Source: DASUCS01 sp041166745 (lineage in GTDB: Bacteria; Actinomycetota; Acidimicrobiia; Acidimicrobiales; JACDCH01). From it: 64,000 nt of DNA. The DNA is taken from NCBI GenBank assembly GCA_041166745.1, contig JBEEGH010000032.1, positions 1 through 64,000 on the forward strand. The letters run 5' to 3'. The notes beneath the pieces were generated by a model that did not search any database, had not been told where the DNA came from, and saw nothing but the letters and a program-made list of their open reading frames with translations. How positions within the stretch are numbered: the stretch's first letter is position 1; every line of letters begins with the position of its first letter. Made by a program: the position numbers and the translations under genes. Below, piece by piece: positions 7,795 to 15,899 of the stretch.

Positions 7795-8980
7795 CCGCGG
7801 CCTGGCGAGCCTCTTGCTCCTGGTTGTGCTTCCCAATGGCCGTCATGATGGCCGCGCCGACCTCGCCGATGAACGTCGGCCGGTTGTCCGCGGCCCAATC
7901 GCGTGAGCGGGTCGTCGAGACGGCCGAGCCCTGGAAGTGAGGGAAGACGTAGCGCGCCATCAGCTCGTAGCTCTTGCGCGTCTGCTCCGTGTCGGCCCAG
8001 TCCTGCGCCATGTTCAGGAACGTGCCGAACCCGCCGTTCGACTGCTCGATCAGTCGCTCGATCTGGGCGATCGCATCGTCGGGAGTGCCGATGACGCCGA
8101 ACCCTGACGCGTTCACGGTGTCGGCCATTTCTTCGGGGCTCGACGTGTCGGGCGCGATCGGGAGCGCGGCGACGCGCGTGAAGTAGTCGATCCACTGCTC
8201 GAGTCCGAACTGCACGTCGGCATACGCCTGTTCCTTGGTCTCGGCGATGTGCATCGGACCGACAAGTCGCCATTTCGAGCGATCGACCGTTGTGCCGAAC
8301 TGGGCGGCGCGCTCCTCGGCGATGTCCCAGTTGTAGGCGAGCATGTCGAAACCGGCGGTGTTCGTCGCACCGAGCGACAGCAGGCTCAAGCCGAACTTGC
8401 CGGCAGCACGTGCCCCCGTTGGCGACACCTGGGACGCAACCGCGATCTCGAAATGGGGGTGGGTGTACGGCCGCAGATTGAGCCGGGCATTGTCGAGCGT
8501 GAACCAGTCGGTCTTCATCGTGACGGGCTCTTCGTCGCGTAGCAGGAGGATGATCGCTTCGAGGGCCTCCTCCATGCGATCACGCTGCTCGGCGACGGGG
8601 ATGCCCATCATGAACGCGTCGGATGGCAGGGCACCCGGACCGCAACCCATCATCACGCGGCCGCGCGTGAGATGGTCGAGCAGCACCATGCGGTCCGCGA
8701 GCATCAACGGCTGGTGGTAGGGGAGCGACGACACGCCCGTGCCGAGACGGATGTTCCTCGTGCGCTCGGCGGCTACGGCGATGAACACCTCGGGACTTGC
8801 GATGATCTCGTAGCCGGCCGAGTGGTGCTCACCGATCCACGCCTCGTCGAAGCCGAGGCCGTCCAAGTGGACGATGAGGTCGAGATCGCGCTCGAGGGCC
8901 AGCGTCGGGTTCTGGCCGACAGGATGGAAGGGGGCAAGGAAGATGCCGAACTTCAACGGCCAGTCCTGCGACACGCTCAT
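7787..8980 (-). CDS. LLM-class flavin-dependent monooxygenase, limonene 1,2-monooxygenase-like
   Basis: A bacterial-luciferase-fold enzyme of 397 residues. The fold is marked by FGIFLAPFHPVGQNPTLALERDL, the WIGEHHSAG flavin-site motif, SPEVFIAVAAERT and GRVMMGCGPGALPSD. The closest named family I recall is limonene 1,2-monooxygenase (LimB), which uses reduced FMN and oxygen to epoxidise monoterpenes; alkanal-type substrates are also possible. An ATG start is clear. Twenty bases upstream lies an 18-bp palindrome (9001-9018) that may be an operator. The gene is followed by the EamA gene and preceded by a class II aldolase on the same strand. Confidence 0.85.
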   Translation of the reverse strand: MSVSQDWPLKFGIFLAPFHPVGQNPTLALERDLDLIVHLDGLGFDEAWIGEHHSAGYEIIASPEVFIAVAAERTRNIRLGTGVSSLPYHQPLMLADRMVLLDHLTRGRVMMGCGPGALPSDAFMMGIPVAEQRDRMEEALEAIILLLRDEEPVTMKTDWFTLDNARLNLRPYTHPHFEIAVASQVSPTGARAAGKFGLSLLSLGATNTAGFDMLAYNWDIAEERAAQFGTTVDRSKWRLVGPMHIAETKEQAYADVQFGLEQWIDYFTRVAALPIAPDTSSPEEMADTVNASGFGVIGTPDDAIAQIERLIEQSNGGFGTFLNMAQDWADTEQTRKSYELMARYVFPHFQGSAVSTTRSRDWAADNRPTFIGEVGAAIMTAIGKHNQEQEARQAAVD

Positions 8981-9000
8981 CGCGCGACGGTAGCCCTCGA

Positions 9001-9018
9001 CTTGACCGCTGGGTCAAG
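9001..9018. promoter_or_regulatory. Palindromic operator candidate CTTGACC-N4-GGTCAAG
   Basis: A perfect 7-bp inverted repeat with a 4-base centre lies in the 46-base gap between the class II aldolase gene and the flavin monooxygenase gene, 20 bases before the monooxygenase ATG. Size and symmetry fit a dimeric TetR- or GntR-type site. It differs from the KstR-like box found elsewhere in the window. No regulator gene is adjacent. Confidence 0.4.
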
Positions 9019-9026
9019 TTCCGATC

Positions 9027-9797
9027 TCACTCGTCGAGGAGCTCTGGCTGCTTCTCGACGATCCAGTCGTACAGCGGCTGGAACGAGAGCCAGCCGGCGA
9101 GCGGCATGCCGACTTGAGCGGCCGTCTTCTCCGCTTGTTCCGTGTCGATCGGCACCGGCGTGCCCGCGGCTTCGGCGAGCAACTGCGCCTGGCACGTGCG
9201 CTCCATCGTGATGAACCACCACGCCGCTTCGTCGACCGACGTCTGGCCGACGGTGAGCAGCCCGTGATTCGAGAGGATCACGGCCTTGTTGCCGCCCAAC
9301 GCATGAGCGAGCCGCTTGCCCTCCTCGATGTCGAGCACCACGCCCGTGTAGTCGTCGAACACCGCGTGATCGCCGTAGAACGCGCACGCGTCCTGCGTCA
9401 GGGGATCGAGCGGACGGCGCATCGCCGACCAGCTCTTGCCGTAGATCGAGTGGGCGTGTGCGGCGGCCACGACGTCTGGGCGAGCCGCGTGCACTTGGCC
9501 GTGAATCACGAAGGCGGCCGTGTTCACCGGCCAGTTGCCTTCGACCACCTCGCCGTCGTGGTTCACGAGGATGAGGTCTTTCACCCGGATCTGCTTGAAG
9601 TTCATGGCGAACGGATTCACCCAGAAGTGGTCGAGCAGCTCCGGATCGCGGGCGGTGATGTGGCCGGCAACGCCCTCGTCGAATCCGAATTGTCCGAACA
9701 GCCGGAACGCGGCGGCCAACCGCTGCTTGCGATGCCGGCGCTCCTCCTCGACCGTTGCGAAGTCGGGAAACGCGGGAAAGGAGCGATCTGACGCCAT
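9027..9797 (-). CDS. Class II aldolase/adducin-family protein
   Basis: A 256-residue class II aldolase fold. The zinc-ligand histidines appear in AAHAHSIYGK (the HxH motif) and near ILSNHGLLTVGQTSVDEAAWW; GHITARDPE near residue 45 is the usual N-terminal motif. Relatives include fuculose-phosphate aldolases, decarboxylases and many uncharacterised actinobacterial enzymes, so the substrate is open. The ATG start at 9797 gives the usual short N-terminal extension. It is on the same strand as the monooxygenase gene, separated by 46 bases that carry the palindrome at 9001-9018. Confidence 0.85.
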   Translation of the reverse strand: MASDRSFPAFPDFATVEEERRHRKQRLAAAFRLFGQFGFDEGVAGHITARDPELLDHFWVNPFAMNFKQIRVKDLILVNHDGEVVEGNWPVNTAAFVIHGQVHAARPDVVAAAHAHSIYGKSWSAMRRPLDPLTQDACAFYGDHAVFDDYTGVVLDIEEGKRLAHALGGNKAVILSNHGLLTVGQTSVDEAAWWFITMERTCQAQLLAEAAGTPVPIDTEQAEKTAAQVGMPLAGWLSFQPLYDWIVEKQPELLDE

Positions 9798-9861
9798 CGT
9801 CAGAGTCTAGAGGTGGCTCCTCAACCGCTCATATCCCACCGCCACCGACCGACAACCCCCT

Positions 9862-9990
9862 ATGGGCTCGAGCGGAGAGGGTGAGATCGTCTCCGCCGCC
9901 AGCGAAAAGGACGAGGCCAACATCCGTTGGTTGCTTGCCGCCGTGTTGCACCATCAGCCGGAGGAAGAGTCCTCCGACGTCGAGGATTGA
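9862..9990 (+). CDS. Candidate small protein of 42 residues
   Basis: An ATG-started frame in the gap between the class II aldolase and acyltransferase genes encodes an acidic 42-residue peptide with a central helix-like part (DEANIRWLLAAVLHHQPEEE). Third codon positions are mostly G or C, as in real genes here. Against it: there is no ribosome-binding site before the ATG, and its last 37 bases overlap the convergent acyltransferase gene. I do not recognise a family. Confidence 0.35.
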   Translation: MGSSGEGEIVSAASEKDEANIRWLLAAVLHHQPEEESSDVED

Positions 9991-10667
9991 CTCCACCCCT
10001 CGGGTGGATTGATCGACATCTCGCGTAGCGGCGGATCCCAACCGCCGTCCTTGTATTGACGGACGACCTTGGCCGGAGCTCCCGCGGCAACGCAGCGGTC
10101 GGGGAGCGTTCCTCGCACGATCGAGCCACCGGCGACTGCCACGTTGTTGCCGATGTGTGCGCCCGGCAACACGATGACGCCGACTCCCAACCAGCAGCCG
10201 TTGCCGATGGTGACGGGATCCTCCTCGGGCCATTGGTCGGCGATCGGGGTGTCGACATCGGCATACACGTGGTTCTGGTCGGTGATGTACACGTACGGCC
10301 CGGTCGTGACGTCGTCGCCGATCTCGATCGAGCGATGCCCGACGATGTGGCTCCCTCGGCCGATGTTGCAGCGCTCGCCGATGCGGATCACGACGTCGTG
10401 CTCGATCGGCTGCCCCGGCGCCATGCCGACCGAGAGACTCACGTGCGACCCGATCAACGTGGCCGCGCCGATGTGGATGTGTTGTTCGCCGAAGACCGAG
10501 CCGGGAGGGAACGAGATGATGCTCTGCGGACCCATGTAGCCGAAGCGCCTGCCGCGCTCGTCGTCAGGCGACACCGCACCGACGTCGCTCACCCAACCCC
10601 AGGCCTTCTGGATCACCCCGGCGGCGAAGTCACGCGTACGCGGTGACAGTTCCGACGGCTTGAACAC
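9954..10667 (-). CDS. Hexapeptide-repeat acyltransferase (LbH fold)
   Basis: A predicted 237-residue transferase with a left-handed beta-helix: repeated hexapeptides run from HIHIGAATLIG through IRIGERCNIGRGSHIVG to VTIGNGCWLGVGVIVLPGAHIGNNVAVAGGSIV and end in the usual VAAGAPAKVVR. This is the pattern of maltose, galactoside and virginiamycin O-acetyltransferases. An N-terminal helical segment of about 60 residues is less typical. GTG at 10667 was taken as start because upstream sequence belongs to the divergent gene. No sugar-biosynthesis genes are nearby, so the acceptor is unknown. The C-terminus is rich in serine and overlaps the small frame at 9862. Confidence 0.82.
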   Translation of the reverse strand: MFKPSELSPRTRDFAAGVIQKAWGWVSDVGAVSPDDERGRRFGYMGPQSIISFPPGSVFGEQHIHIGAATLIGSHVSLSVGMAPGQPIEHDVVIRIGERCNIGRGSHIVGHRSIEIGDDVTTGPYVYITDQNHVYADVDTPIADQWPEEDPVTIGNGCWLGVGVIVLPGAHIGNNVAVAGGSIVRGTLPDRCVAAGAPAKVVRQYKDGGWDPPLREMSINPPEGWSQSSTSEDSSSG

Positions 10668-10688
10668 GACCGCGCACGGTAGCGCGCC

Positions 10689-10701
10689 TAGAATATCGTC
10701 A
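10689..10701 (+). promoter_or_regulatory. Leaderless promoter -10 box before the zinc-finger gene
   Basis: TAGAAT (10689-10694) is followed by 7 bases and then the GTG start at 10702. This spacing puts the transcription start at or next to the start codon, the common actinobacterial leaderless arrangement. There is no ribosome-binding site, which agrees. No convincing -35 box at the right distance. Confidence 0.45.
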
Positions 10702-11052
10702 GTGACGAAATCAAGGGTGGGACCGAAGTGCCGGTGGTGCGGCCGCAAACTCGCGATCCGCGGGGGACCGGGGCGACCGCGAGCCTTTTGCAGCCAGGCG
10801 TGTCGTCAGAAGGACTACATCGCTCGGTTGCGGGCCCAGGAGGCCGGCCTGTCGGAGGCGGAACTCATCGTGACGCGTGAGGAGCTCGAGGCGTTGCACG
10901 ATCAGCTGTACATGTTGGAAGCGGCGATCGACGACGTGGAGCGTGACCTCACGTCGTCACCCACGAAGCAGGACTATGTCGAGGCGCTCGAATGGTTGCT
11001 CGATGCCTGCCGGCCGCTGGTCGATCGACAGGGGAGCGCCTTGACCAGTTAG
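10702..11052 (+). CDS. Small zinc-finger protein with C-terminal helices
   Basis: A 116-residue basic protein. Four cysteines in CRWCGRKL and FCSQACRQ frame a Gly/Pro/Arg-rich loop (GGPGRPR), a compact zinc-binding module that is widespread in short actinobacterial proteins. A helical, acidic second half follows (ELEALHDQLYMLEAAIDDVERDL), probably a coiled coil. Nucleic-acid binding is likely from the basic zinc module but not proven. The GTG at 10702 is preferred because a -10 box sits 7 bases before it. The 3' end overlaps the convergent lipoprotein gene by 4 bases. Confidence 0.7.
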   Translation: MTKSRVGPKCRWCGRKLAIRGGPGRPRAFCSQACRQKDYIARLRAQEAGLSEAELIVTREELEALHDQLYMLEAAIDDVERDLTSSPTKQDYVEALEWLLDACRPLVDRQGSALTS

Positions 11053-11906
11053 GTGGGCGACCCGCACACGACGTCGCCTTCGACGTGAAGCGTGTGTGAG
11101 GGAGTGGCGTTCTGCTCGACGACGTCGCCGTTCGCGTGACCGCCGGTCGCTGTCGGCGAGGCCGCACCCGCCGGCGCCTGATAGCGGCGCTGCGCATCGA
11201 ACGCTTCGAAGGTCTCGATCAGTTCGAGCCCGTCGACGCGAAGCCCCACCGACACGAAGGCCTTCGTCGAACCGATGGTCAGGATGCCGAGCACGACCAC
11301 TTCGTTGCCCAATGCGTCCTGGTTGCACTCGACGCGGACGGAGTCCAGCTTCGCCGCGCTCAACGATCCCTCGGCCGTCTCGCCCGTCAGCGTGAGTGAC
11401 GATGTCCCCGGCTTCTGGGCGTTGCACTCGATCGACGCCTTGATCGCGGTGATCGCACCGAGAGCGCCGGGGGTCGACGATGCGGTCGCCTTCACCTCCG
11501 ACAGGTTCGACTCGATCTTGGCGCCCTTCGCCGCGTCGAAGTCCGTGACCGCGGTGCCTTCGAAGGCCCGCTCGTGGTACTGACCGTCGGTGGCTGTGCT
11601 GAACAACCGCACGGTCACCTTGGCGGCGCGTATGCCGATGCGCAACGAGGTCGACGCGTCGTAGGCCGTGGCCAGTATCGCGATCGACGGCCCCTGGAGG
11701 TCCGGGAAGCCGCAACGGATGGAGACGCCGGTGGCCGGGCCCGTCAATCCCGCGTCGCCCGACAGGCTCAGCGACCCAACGGGGGTACCGCTCGGAACCA
11801 GCGCCGCAGGGCTCGTGGTCGTCGTGGAGCTCGACGAGCTCGATCCGCTGCTGCATGCCGCAAGTGCGATGACGCACACCAGCCCGAGCCGCCCGAAGCG
11901 TCGCAT
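11049..11906 (-). CDS. Predicted lipoprotein of unknown function
   Basis: A 285-residue secreted lipoprotein. The N-terminal signal (RRFGRLGLVCVIALAAC) ends in a lipobox with the lipidated cysteine at residue 18, followed by a Ser/Thr-rich linker. The rest is beta-rich and repeats alternating short strands (SIRCGFPDLQG, ASIECNAQKPG, VRVECNQDALGN), each with a cysteine, suggesting a beta-sandwich with disulfides. I do not recognise the family; a loose resemblance to mycobacterial surface lipoproteins is all that can be said. It stands alone between convergent neighbours. Confidence 0.75.
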   Translation of the reverse strand: MRRFGRLGLVCVIALAACSSGSSSSSSTTTTSPAALVPSGTPVGSLSLSGDAGLTGPATGVSIRCGFPDLQGPSIAILATAYDASTSLRIGIRAAKVTVRLFSTATDGQYHERAFEGTAVTDFDAAKGAKIESNLSEVKATASSTPGALGAITAIKASIECNAQKPGTSSLTLTGETAEGSLSAAKLDSVRVECNQDALGNEVVVLGILTIGSTKAFVSVGLRVDGLELIETFEAFDAQRRYQAPAGAASPTATGGHANGDVVEQNATPSHTLHVEGDVVCGSPT

Positions 11907-12025
11907 CGGCGCGGATCATTCCACGATCGAGCAAGGTGGGCACGTGGGGTCGCCCGTCGTGCATGTGTTCCGAACCACATCCGAGCGACAAATCTCACTG
12001 TCACACCCGACCGCGAGAATTGAAC

Positions 12026-12337
12026 ATGGACTGGTGGTTCGACGGCCGGCACATCAAAGGGTTGACGTTGCGCTACTTGCTGGCCCTTCACTTGTCAGAC
12101 GTGGCTCGACCGTGCTCGACCCGCCAACTCGTGGAAGCCGTTCACGACGCCGGATTCGAGCTCGCCGGCCGGCCGAGCAAGACCGTGTCCGACGGGCTCC
12201 GCTGGGAGGTCCGTCGAGGTCGAGTGACACGACGCGATCGCGGCCTTTACGCCGCCGGCACCATCGCCCCCGAGACAAAGCGCCGAATGCGCCGGAGAAT
12301 CGCCGAACTCCGAGCCCAGGTTGTCGCTCGGATGTAG
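12026..12337 (+). CDS. Small winged-helix-like protein
   Basis: A basic 103-residue protein that begins WWFDGRHIKGLTLRYLLALHLSD. It then shows a helix-turn-helix-like part (STRQLVEAVHDAGFELAGRPSKTVSDGLRWEVRRGRVTRRDRGLYAAG), where the last strand pair resembles a wing. Short proteins of this pattern occur in several actinobacteria; a DNA-binding role is likely but unproven. The ATG at 12026 was chosen because the sequence upstream is not protein-like. GAGAAT 5 bases before the ATG could be the -10 of a leaderless transcript. Confidence 0.65.
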   Translation: MDWWFDGRHIKGLTLRYLLALHLSDVARPCSTRQLVEAVHDAGFELAGRPSKTVSDGLRWEVRRGRVTRRDRGLYAAGTIAPETKRRMRRRIAELRAQVVARM

Positions 12338-12411
12338 TTCACGAGCACCATCGCTGACGCATCGGGGCGACAGCGGGCCAGGCGCACCCGTGAGCGAGGC
12401 GCATGATCCGA

Positions 12412-12481
12412 CCCCGTAACTTGACGTAACGGGGATTCTCGGCGATTGCAGGAAGGCGATCCCAGGTCCCCCAAGGGGATC
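12412..12481. promoter_or_regulatory. Two inverted repeats in the gap before the HU gene
   Basis: CCCCGT (12412-12417) pairs with ACGGGG (12429-12434) over 11 bases. TCCCC (12467-12471) pairs with GGGGA (12475-12479) over three bases, inside GATCCC/GGGATC (12458-12463/12476-12481). They lie in the 223-base gap between the winged-helix gene and the HU gene. They could end the upstream transcript or shape the HU leader. The rest of the gap shows nothing else I can support. Confidence 0.3.
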
Positions 12482-12560
12482 ACGGGCCCACCATCCACCA
12501 TCTACGCCGATCCGGTCTCTACGGTGTGCCCGTCAGCAGCTGCTGCGAAGGGAGAACTCG

Positions 12561-12839
12561 ATGACGCGTGCAGACCTGGTGAAGTCCATGGCCGACAGCA
12601 CAGGTATGTCGCAGACCGATGTCGACAAGGTGCTCAGCGCCTTTCTCGACGAGGTTTCGCAAGTGGTCGCGAAGGGCGACGAGAAGCTCACCATCCCGGG
12701 CTTTCTCACGTTCGAGCGTGCCCACCGCAATGCCCGTACTGGGCGCAACCCTCAGACGGGTGCCCCCGTTGACATCCCCGCCACCCATGTGGCCAAGGTC
12801 ACGGTTGGCTCCAAGCTGAAGGCCGCTGCCAAGGGCTGA
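12561..12839 (+). CDS. hup: HU-family nucleoid DNA-binding protein
   Basis: A 92-residue histone-like protein of the HU/IHF fold. It has the N-terminal helices (RADLVKSMADSTGMSQTDVDKVLSAFLDEV), the LTIPGFLTFERAHRNARTGRNPQTG arm with the DNA-intercalating NPQTG turn, and the C-terminal helix. There is no long lysine/alanine tail such as that of mycobacterial HupB, so this is the short form. The ATG is preceded by GGGAG at good spacing. It binds and bends DNA throughout the chromosome. It is a single gene, convergent with the LLM oxidoreductase gene 19 bases away. Confidence 0.95.
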   Translation: MTRADLVKSMADSTGMSQTDVDKVLSAFLDEVSQVVAKGDEKLTIPGFLTFERAHRNARTGRNPQTGAPVDIPATHVAKVTVGSKLKAAAKG

Positions 12840-12858
12840 TCTGAGATTGCGGGGCTCG

Positions 12859-13884
12859 TCAGCCGACGAGCTCCGCGATTTCGCCCAGCAGTTCGGGCGG
12901 CCCGGAGACGAGCATCGTGGTGAGGACCGTCTCCTTCCACTGCTCGAGTTCGTCGAGCACCTTCTCCTTCGGGCCCACGAGGGCGATGTCCTCGATGAGC
13001 TCCGTCGGTACGGCGGCGATGGCATCGGGCTTGCGGCCATCCAGGTACGCGTCCTGGATCTTGTGGCACGCCTCCTCGTGGCCCATGCGGGCGAACACGT
13101 CGAAGTGGAAGTTCACGTCGCGGGCGCCCATGCCCCCGATGTAGAGCGCCATCATCGGCTTCATGAACGACGCACACTCCTCGACGTCGTCGCCGATGAT
13201 CACCGGCACCGTCGACGCGATCTCGAAGTCGTCCCATGAGTGGAGCGCGTTCGGGCGATCGAACCCCTGTTGCAGCGCGGCGCGGTAGAACGCGTCGCTC
13301 TTCGGACCGAAGAAGATCGGCAGCCAACCGTCGGCGATCTCCGCGGCCATGGCTACGTTCTTCGGTCCTTCAGCGCCGAGCACGATCGGGATGTCCTCCC
13401 GGAGCGGCTTCACGATCGACTTCAAGGGCTTGCCGAGACCACTCCCCCCTCGGTACGGCATCTGGTAGTGCTCGCCTTCGAAGTCGATCTCTTCGCGGCG
13501 GAAGATGCGGCGCAGGATCTCGACGTACTCGCGCGTGCGCGCCAACGGCTTCGGATACGGCTGCCCGTACCAACCCTCGACCACCTGCGGACCGGATGCG
13601 CCCAGGCCGAGGATGAGCCGTCCCCCGGAGAGGTGGTCGAGCGTGATGGCACTCATGGCCGTCGCCGCCGGCGTACGCGCCGAGATCTGCACCACTGATG
13701 TGCCGAGCTTGAGGCGCGAGGTCGCAGCACCCCACCACGCCAACGGGGTGAACGCGTCGGACCCGTATGCCTCCGCCGTCCACATCGAATCGAAGCCGAG
13801 CTTCTCGGCCTCCGCGATGGACTCCGTGACGCCCGGCGGCGGACCGGCGTTGTTCCAGTAACCGAGGATCAGGCCCAATTTCAC
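12859..13884 (-). CDS. F420-dependent LLM-class oxidoreductase, Rv3520c-like
   Basis: A 341-residue TIM-barrel enzyme of the luciferase-like F420 group. The N-terminus KLGLILGYWNNAGPPPG, AEAYGSDAFTPLAWWGAAT, GTSVVQISARTP and SGPQVVEGWYGQPYPKPL match what I recall of M. tuberculosis Rv3520c, which lies in the cholesterol catabolism region. The GTG at 13884 is chosen because the family begins MKLGL; a GTG at 13914 would add ten poorly conserved residues. A KstR-like box lies 57 bases upstream and is shared with the divergent amidohydrolase. The exact steroid substrate is unknown. Confidence 0.85.
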   Translation of the reverse strand: MKLGLILGYWNNAGPPPGVTESIAEAEKLGFDSMWTAEAYGSDAFTPLAWWGAATSRLKLGTSVVQISARTPAATAMSAITLDHLSGGRLILGLGASGPQVVEGWYGQPYPKPLARTREYVEILRRIFRREEIDFEGEHYQMPYRGGSGLGKPLKSIVKPLREDIPIVLGAEGPKNVAMAAEIADGWLPIFFGPKSDAFYRAALQQGFDRPNALHSWDDFEIASTVPVIIGDDVEECASFMKPMMALYIGGMGARDVNFHFDVFARMGHEEACHKIQDAYLDGRKPDAIAAVPTELIEDIALVGPKEKVLDELEQWKETVLTTMLVSGPPELLGEIAELVG

Positions 13885-13940
13885 GAGGGCCGTTCTAGCG
13901 GTCCGCTCCGCCACGGGCCTACCCGGTGCTGGCGCAGAAC

Positions 13941-13954
13941 TAGAACACGTTCTA
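13941..13954. promoter_or_regulatory. KstR-like operator TAGAACACGTTCTA
   Basis: A 14-bp palindrome fitting the KstR consensus TNNAACNNGTTNNA lies between the divergent LLM oxidoreductase and amidohydrolase genes. Its last TA begins TATTCT (13953-13958), a -10 box placed 6 bases before the amidohydrolase ATG. Bound repressor would cover the promoter directly. Confidence 0.8.
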
Positions 13955-13964
13955 TTCTTGGGCC

Positions 13965-14843
13965 ATGGCGATGCCCACGGATGTGCCGGTCATCGATCTC
14001 ATGATGGGGCTGCCGGAGGGCCACAAGAAGGACTGGTACGGCTTCCTGCGCAAGGGGTTCATGGACGACGAGTCCAAGGACATGGAATTCCCGGCGGAGT
14101 ACATGTTCAAGACCGTGCCCAAGGACATCGACGAGAACGCCGACCCGGTCACCGTCGTGCTCGAGGAGATGGACCATTTCAACATCGAGAAGGCGATGCT
14201 CGGCATCGGCGGGCGGGCCGACATCGATCGCGGCAACACGGCCCGCGCGCTGAAGGAACATCCCGATCGCTTCTTCTGCAGCTACGAGGTCGATCCCAAC
14301 CATGGGATGGAGGGCGTGCGCGATCTCGTGCGGGCCTACGAGACGTTCGGGATCAAGGCGGCGACTGCCTTCCCCGCGGGCATGCTTCCGCAGGTACCGA
14401 TCAACGACAAGAAGTTCTATCCGATCTACGCGAAGTGCATCGAGCTCGACATCCCCATCACGATCACCACGGGGGTTCCCGGTCCACGCGTTCCGATGCT
14501 CTGCCAGAAGACCGAGTTGCTCGACGAGGTGTGCTGGTTCTTTCCCGAGCTGCGCGTCGTGATGCGTCACGGCGCCGAGCCCTGGGACGCACTCGCCGTG
14601 AAGCTGATGCTGAAATGGCCGAACCTCTACTACTCGACGAGCGCGTTCTCGCCGAAGTACTACCCGAAGACGATCATCGACTACGCAAACACCCGCGGCG
14701 CCGACAAGGTCATGTACGCCGGCTACTTCCCGATGGGTCTGTCGCTCGAGCGGATCTTCACGGACATGCGGGATGTGCCATTCCGCGACCACGTCTGGCC
14801 GAAGTTCCTGCACGAGAACGCGACGAGGGTGTTCAAGCTGTGA
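13965..14843 (+). CDS. Amidohydrolase family 2 protein
   Basis: A 292-residue TIM-barrel hydrolase of the amidohydrolase_2 type, a family containing decarboxylases and lactone or amide hydrolases. Visible parts include the opening VIDLMMGLP (where an HxH pair is usual but absent here), HPDRFFCSYEVDPNHG, VMRHGAEPWDAL and the late YAGYFPMG. The loss of the first histidine pair suggests an altered metal site. The transcript is probably leaderless, starting at the ATG under a KstR-like box. The stop overlaps the Rieske gene by 4 bases, so both belong to one unit. Steroid-related function is inferred from this regulation. Confidence 0.82.
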   Translation: MAMPTDVPVIDLMMGLPEGHKKDWYGFLRKGFMDDESKDMEFPAEYMFKTVPKDIDENADPVTVVLEEMDHFNIEKAMLGIGGRADIDRGNTARALKEHPDRFFCSYEVDPNHGMEGVRDLVRAYETFGIKAATAFPAGMLPQVPINDKKFYPIYAKCIELDIPITITTGVPGPRVPMLCQKTELLDEVCWFFPELRVVMRHGAEPWDALAVKLMLKWPNLYYSTSAFSPKYYPKTIIDYANTRGADKVMYAGYFPMGLSLERIFTDMRDVPFRDHVWPKFLHENATRVFKL

Positions 14844-15886
14844 CGGCGCAGGACCGCTTCCCCTTTCCGATCCCGTTCGGCTGGTTCTGCGTCGGCTACC
14901 CCGACGAGTTCACCGACCGCCCCCGCCCGCTGTACTACTGGGGCCGCCACCTCGTGGGCTGGCGCGATGACACCGGCGACGCCCACGTCATGGACGCCTT
15001 CTGTCCGCACCTCGGCGCCCACCTCGGCCACGGTGGCACGGTCGACGGATGCGAGATCGTCTGCCCGTTCCACGGCTGGAAGTACGACGCCGACGGCCGC
15101 AACACCGAAATCCCCTACAGCGAGCGGACCAACGGCAAAGCCAAGATCCGCACCTTCCCGGCGCTCGAGCGCAACGGGCTCGTCTACGCCTGGTATCACC
15201 CGGACGAGTCGGCTACCCCGATGTGGGATGTCCCACTCTTTCCCGAGTTCAACGACGACCCCGACTGGTCGACCGACATCCGCACGCACTACGAGGTCGA
15301 GACCACGTGGCAGGAGATGGCCGAGAACGGCGTCGACTCGGCACACTTCCGCTACGTGCACGACACCGCGACCGTGCCGATGCTCGAGTCGTATGAAACG
15401 ACCTTCCCGCACTCCCAGATGCGATCGTCGCAGAAGTTCCCGACACCGCGCGGCGTGATGGAAGGACGCATCGACACGCAGTCGTGGGGCCCAGGCATCT
15501 CGCTGGTGTCGTTCTCGGGCATCGTCGACACGCTGAACCTCGCGGCCACCACGCCCATCGAGCGCGACAAGTGCATCATCCGCTTCAACTTCCGGTTCAA
15601 GACGATGGGCGATCTCACCACGACGGAGAACGTCGGGAAGGCCTTCGTCCACGAGGTGCACAAGCAGCTGCTCGAGGACAAGCCGATCTGGGAGCACAAG
15701 GCGCACCTGGTGCGCCCGGCGCTCGCCGACACCGACGGCCCGTTCATGAAGTTCCGCAAATGGTGCTCGCAGTTCTACGCCGAGCCGATGGGCGACGAGC
15801 GGCTGGTGTTCCCTCCCCCGTTCTGGCCCGACCGGGTCGACGAAGCGCCGCGTAAGTCGACGGCCTCAGCGAGGCTCAGCGACTAG
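14840..15886 (+). CDS. Rieske non-heme iron oxygenase, KshA-like
   Basis: The oxygenase component of a two-component monooxygenase, 348 residues. The Rieske 2Fe-2S motif is C55-x-H57 and C75-xx-H78 (FCPHLGAHLGHGG, CPFHGWKYD). The mononuclear iron motif is ENGVDSAHFRYVH with H169 and H174. Length and layout match 3-ketosteroid 9-alpha-hydroxylase oxygenase (KshA), which opens ring B together with the KstD step. Alternatives are other Rieske oxygenases acting on sterols or terpenoids. GTG overlaps the amidohydrolase stop (GTGA), so it shares the KstR-like promoter. No reductase (KshB) gene is in the window. Confidence 0.85.
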   Translation: MTAQDRFPFPIPFGWFCVGYPDEFTDRPRPLYYWGRHLVGWRDDTGDAHVMDAFCPHLGAHLGHGGTVDGCEIVCPFHGWKYDADGRNTEIPYSERTNGKAKIRTFPALERNGLVYAWYHPDESATPMWDVPLFPEFNDDPDWSTDIRTHYEVETTWQEMAENGVDSAHFRYVHDTATVPMLESYETTFPHSQMRSSQKFPTPRGVMEGRIDTQSWGPGISLVSFSGIVDTLNLAATTPIERDKCIIRFNFRFKTMGDLTTTENVGKAFVHEVHKQLLEDKPIWEHKAHLVRPALADTDGPFMKFRKWCSQFYAEPMGDERLVFPPPFWPDRVDEAPRKSTASARLSD

Positions 15887-15899
15887 ACACAGCCTCGCT

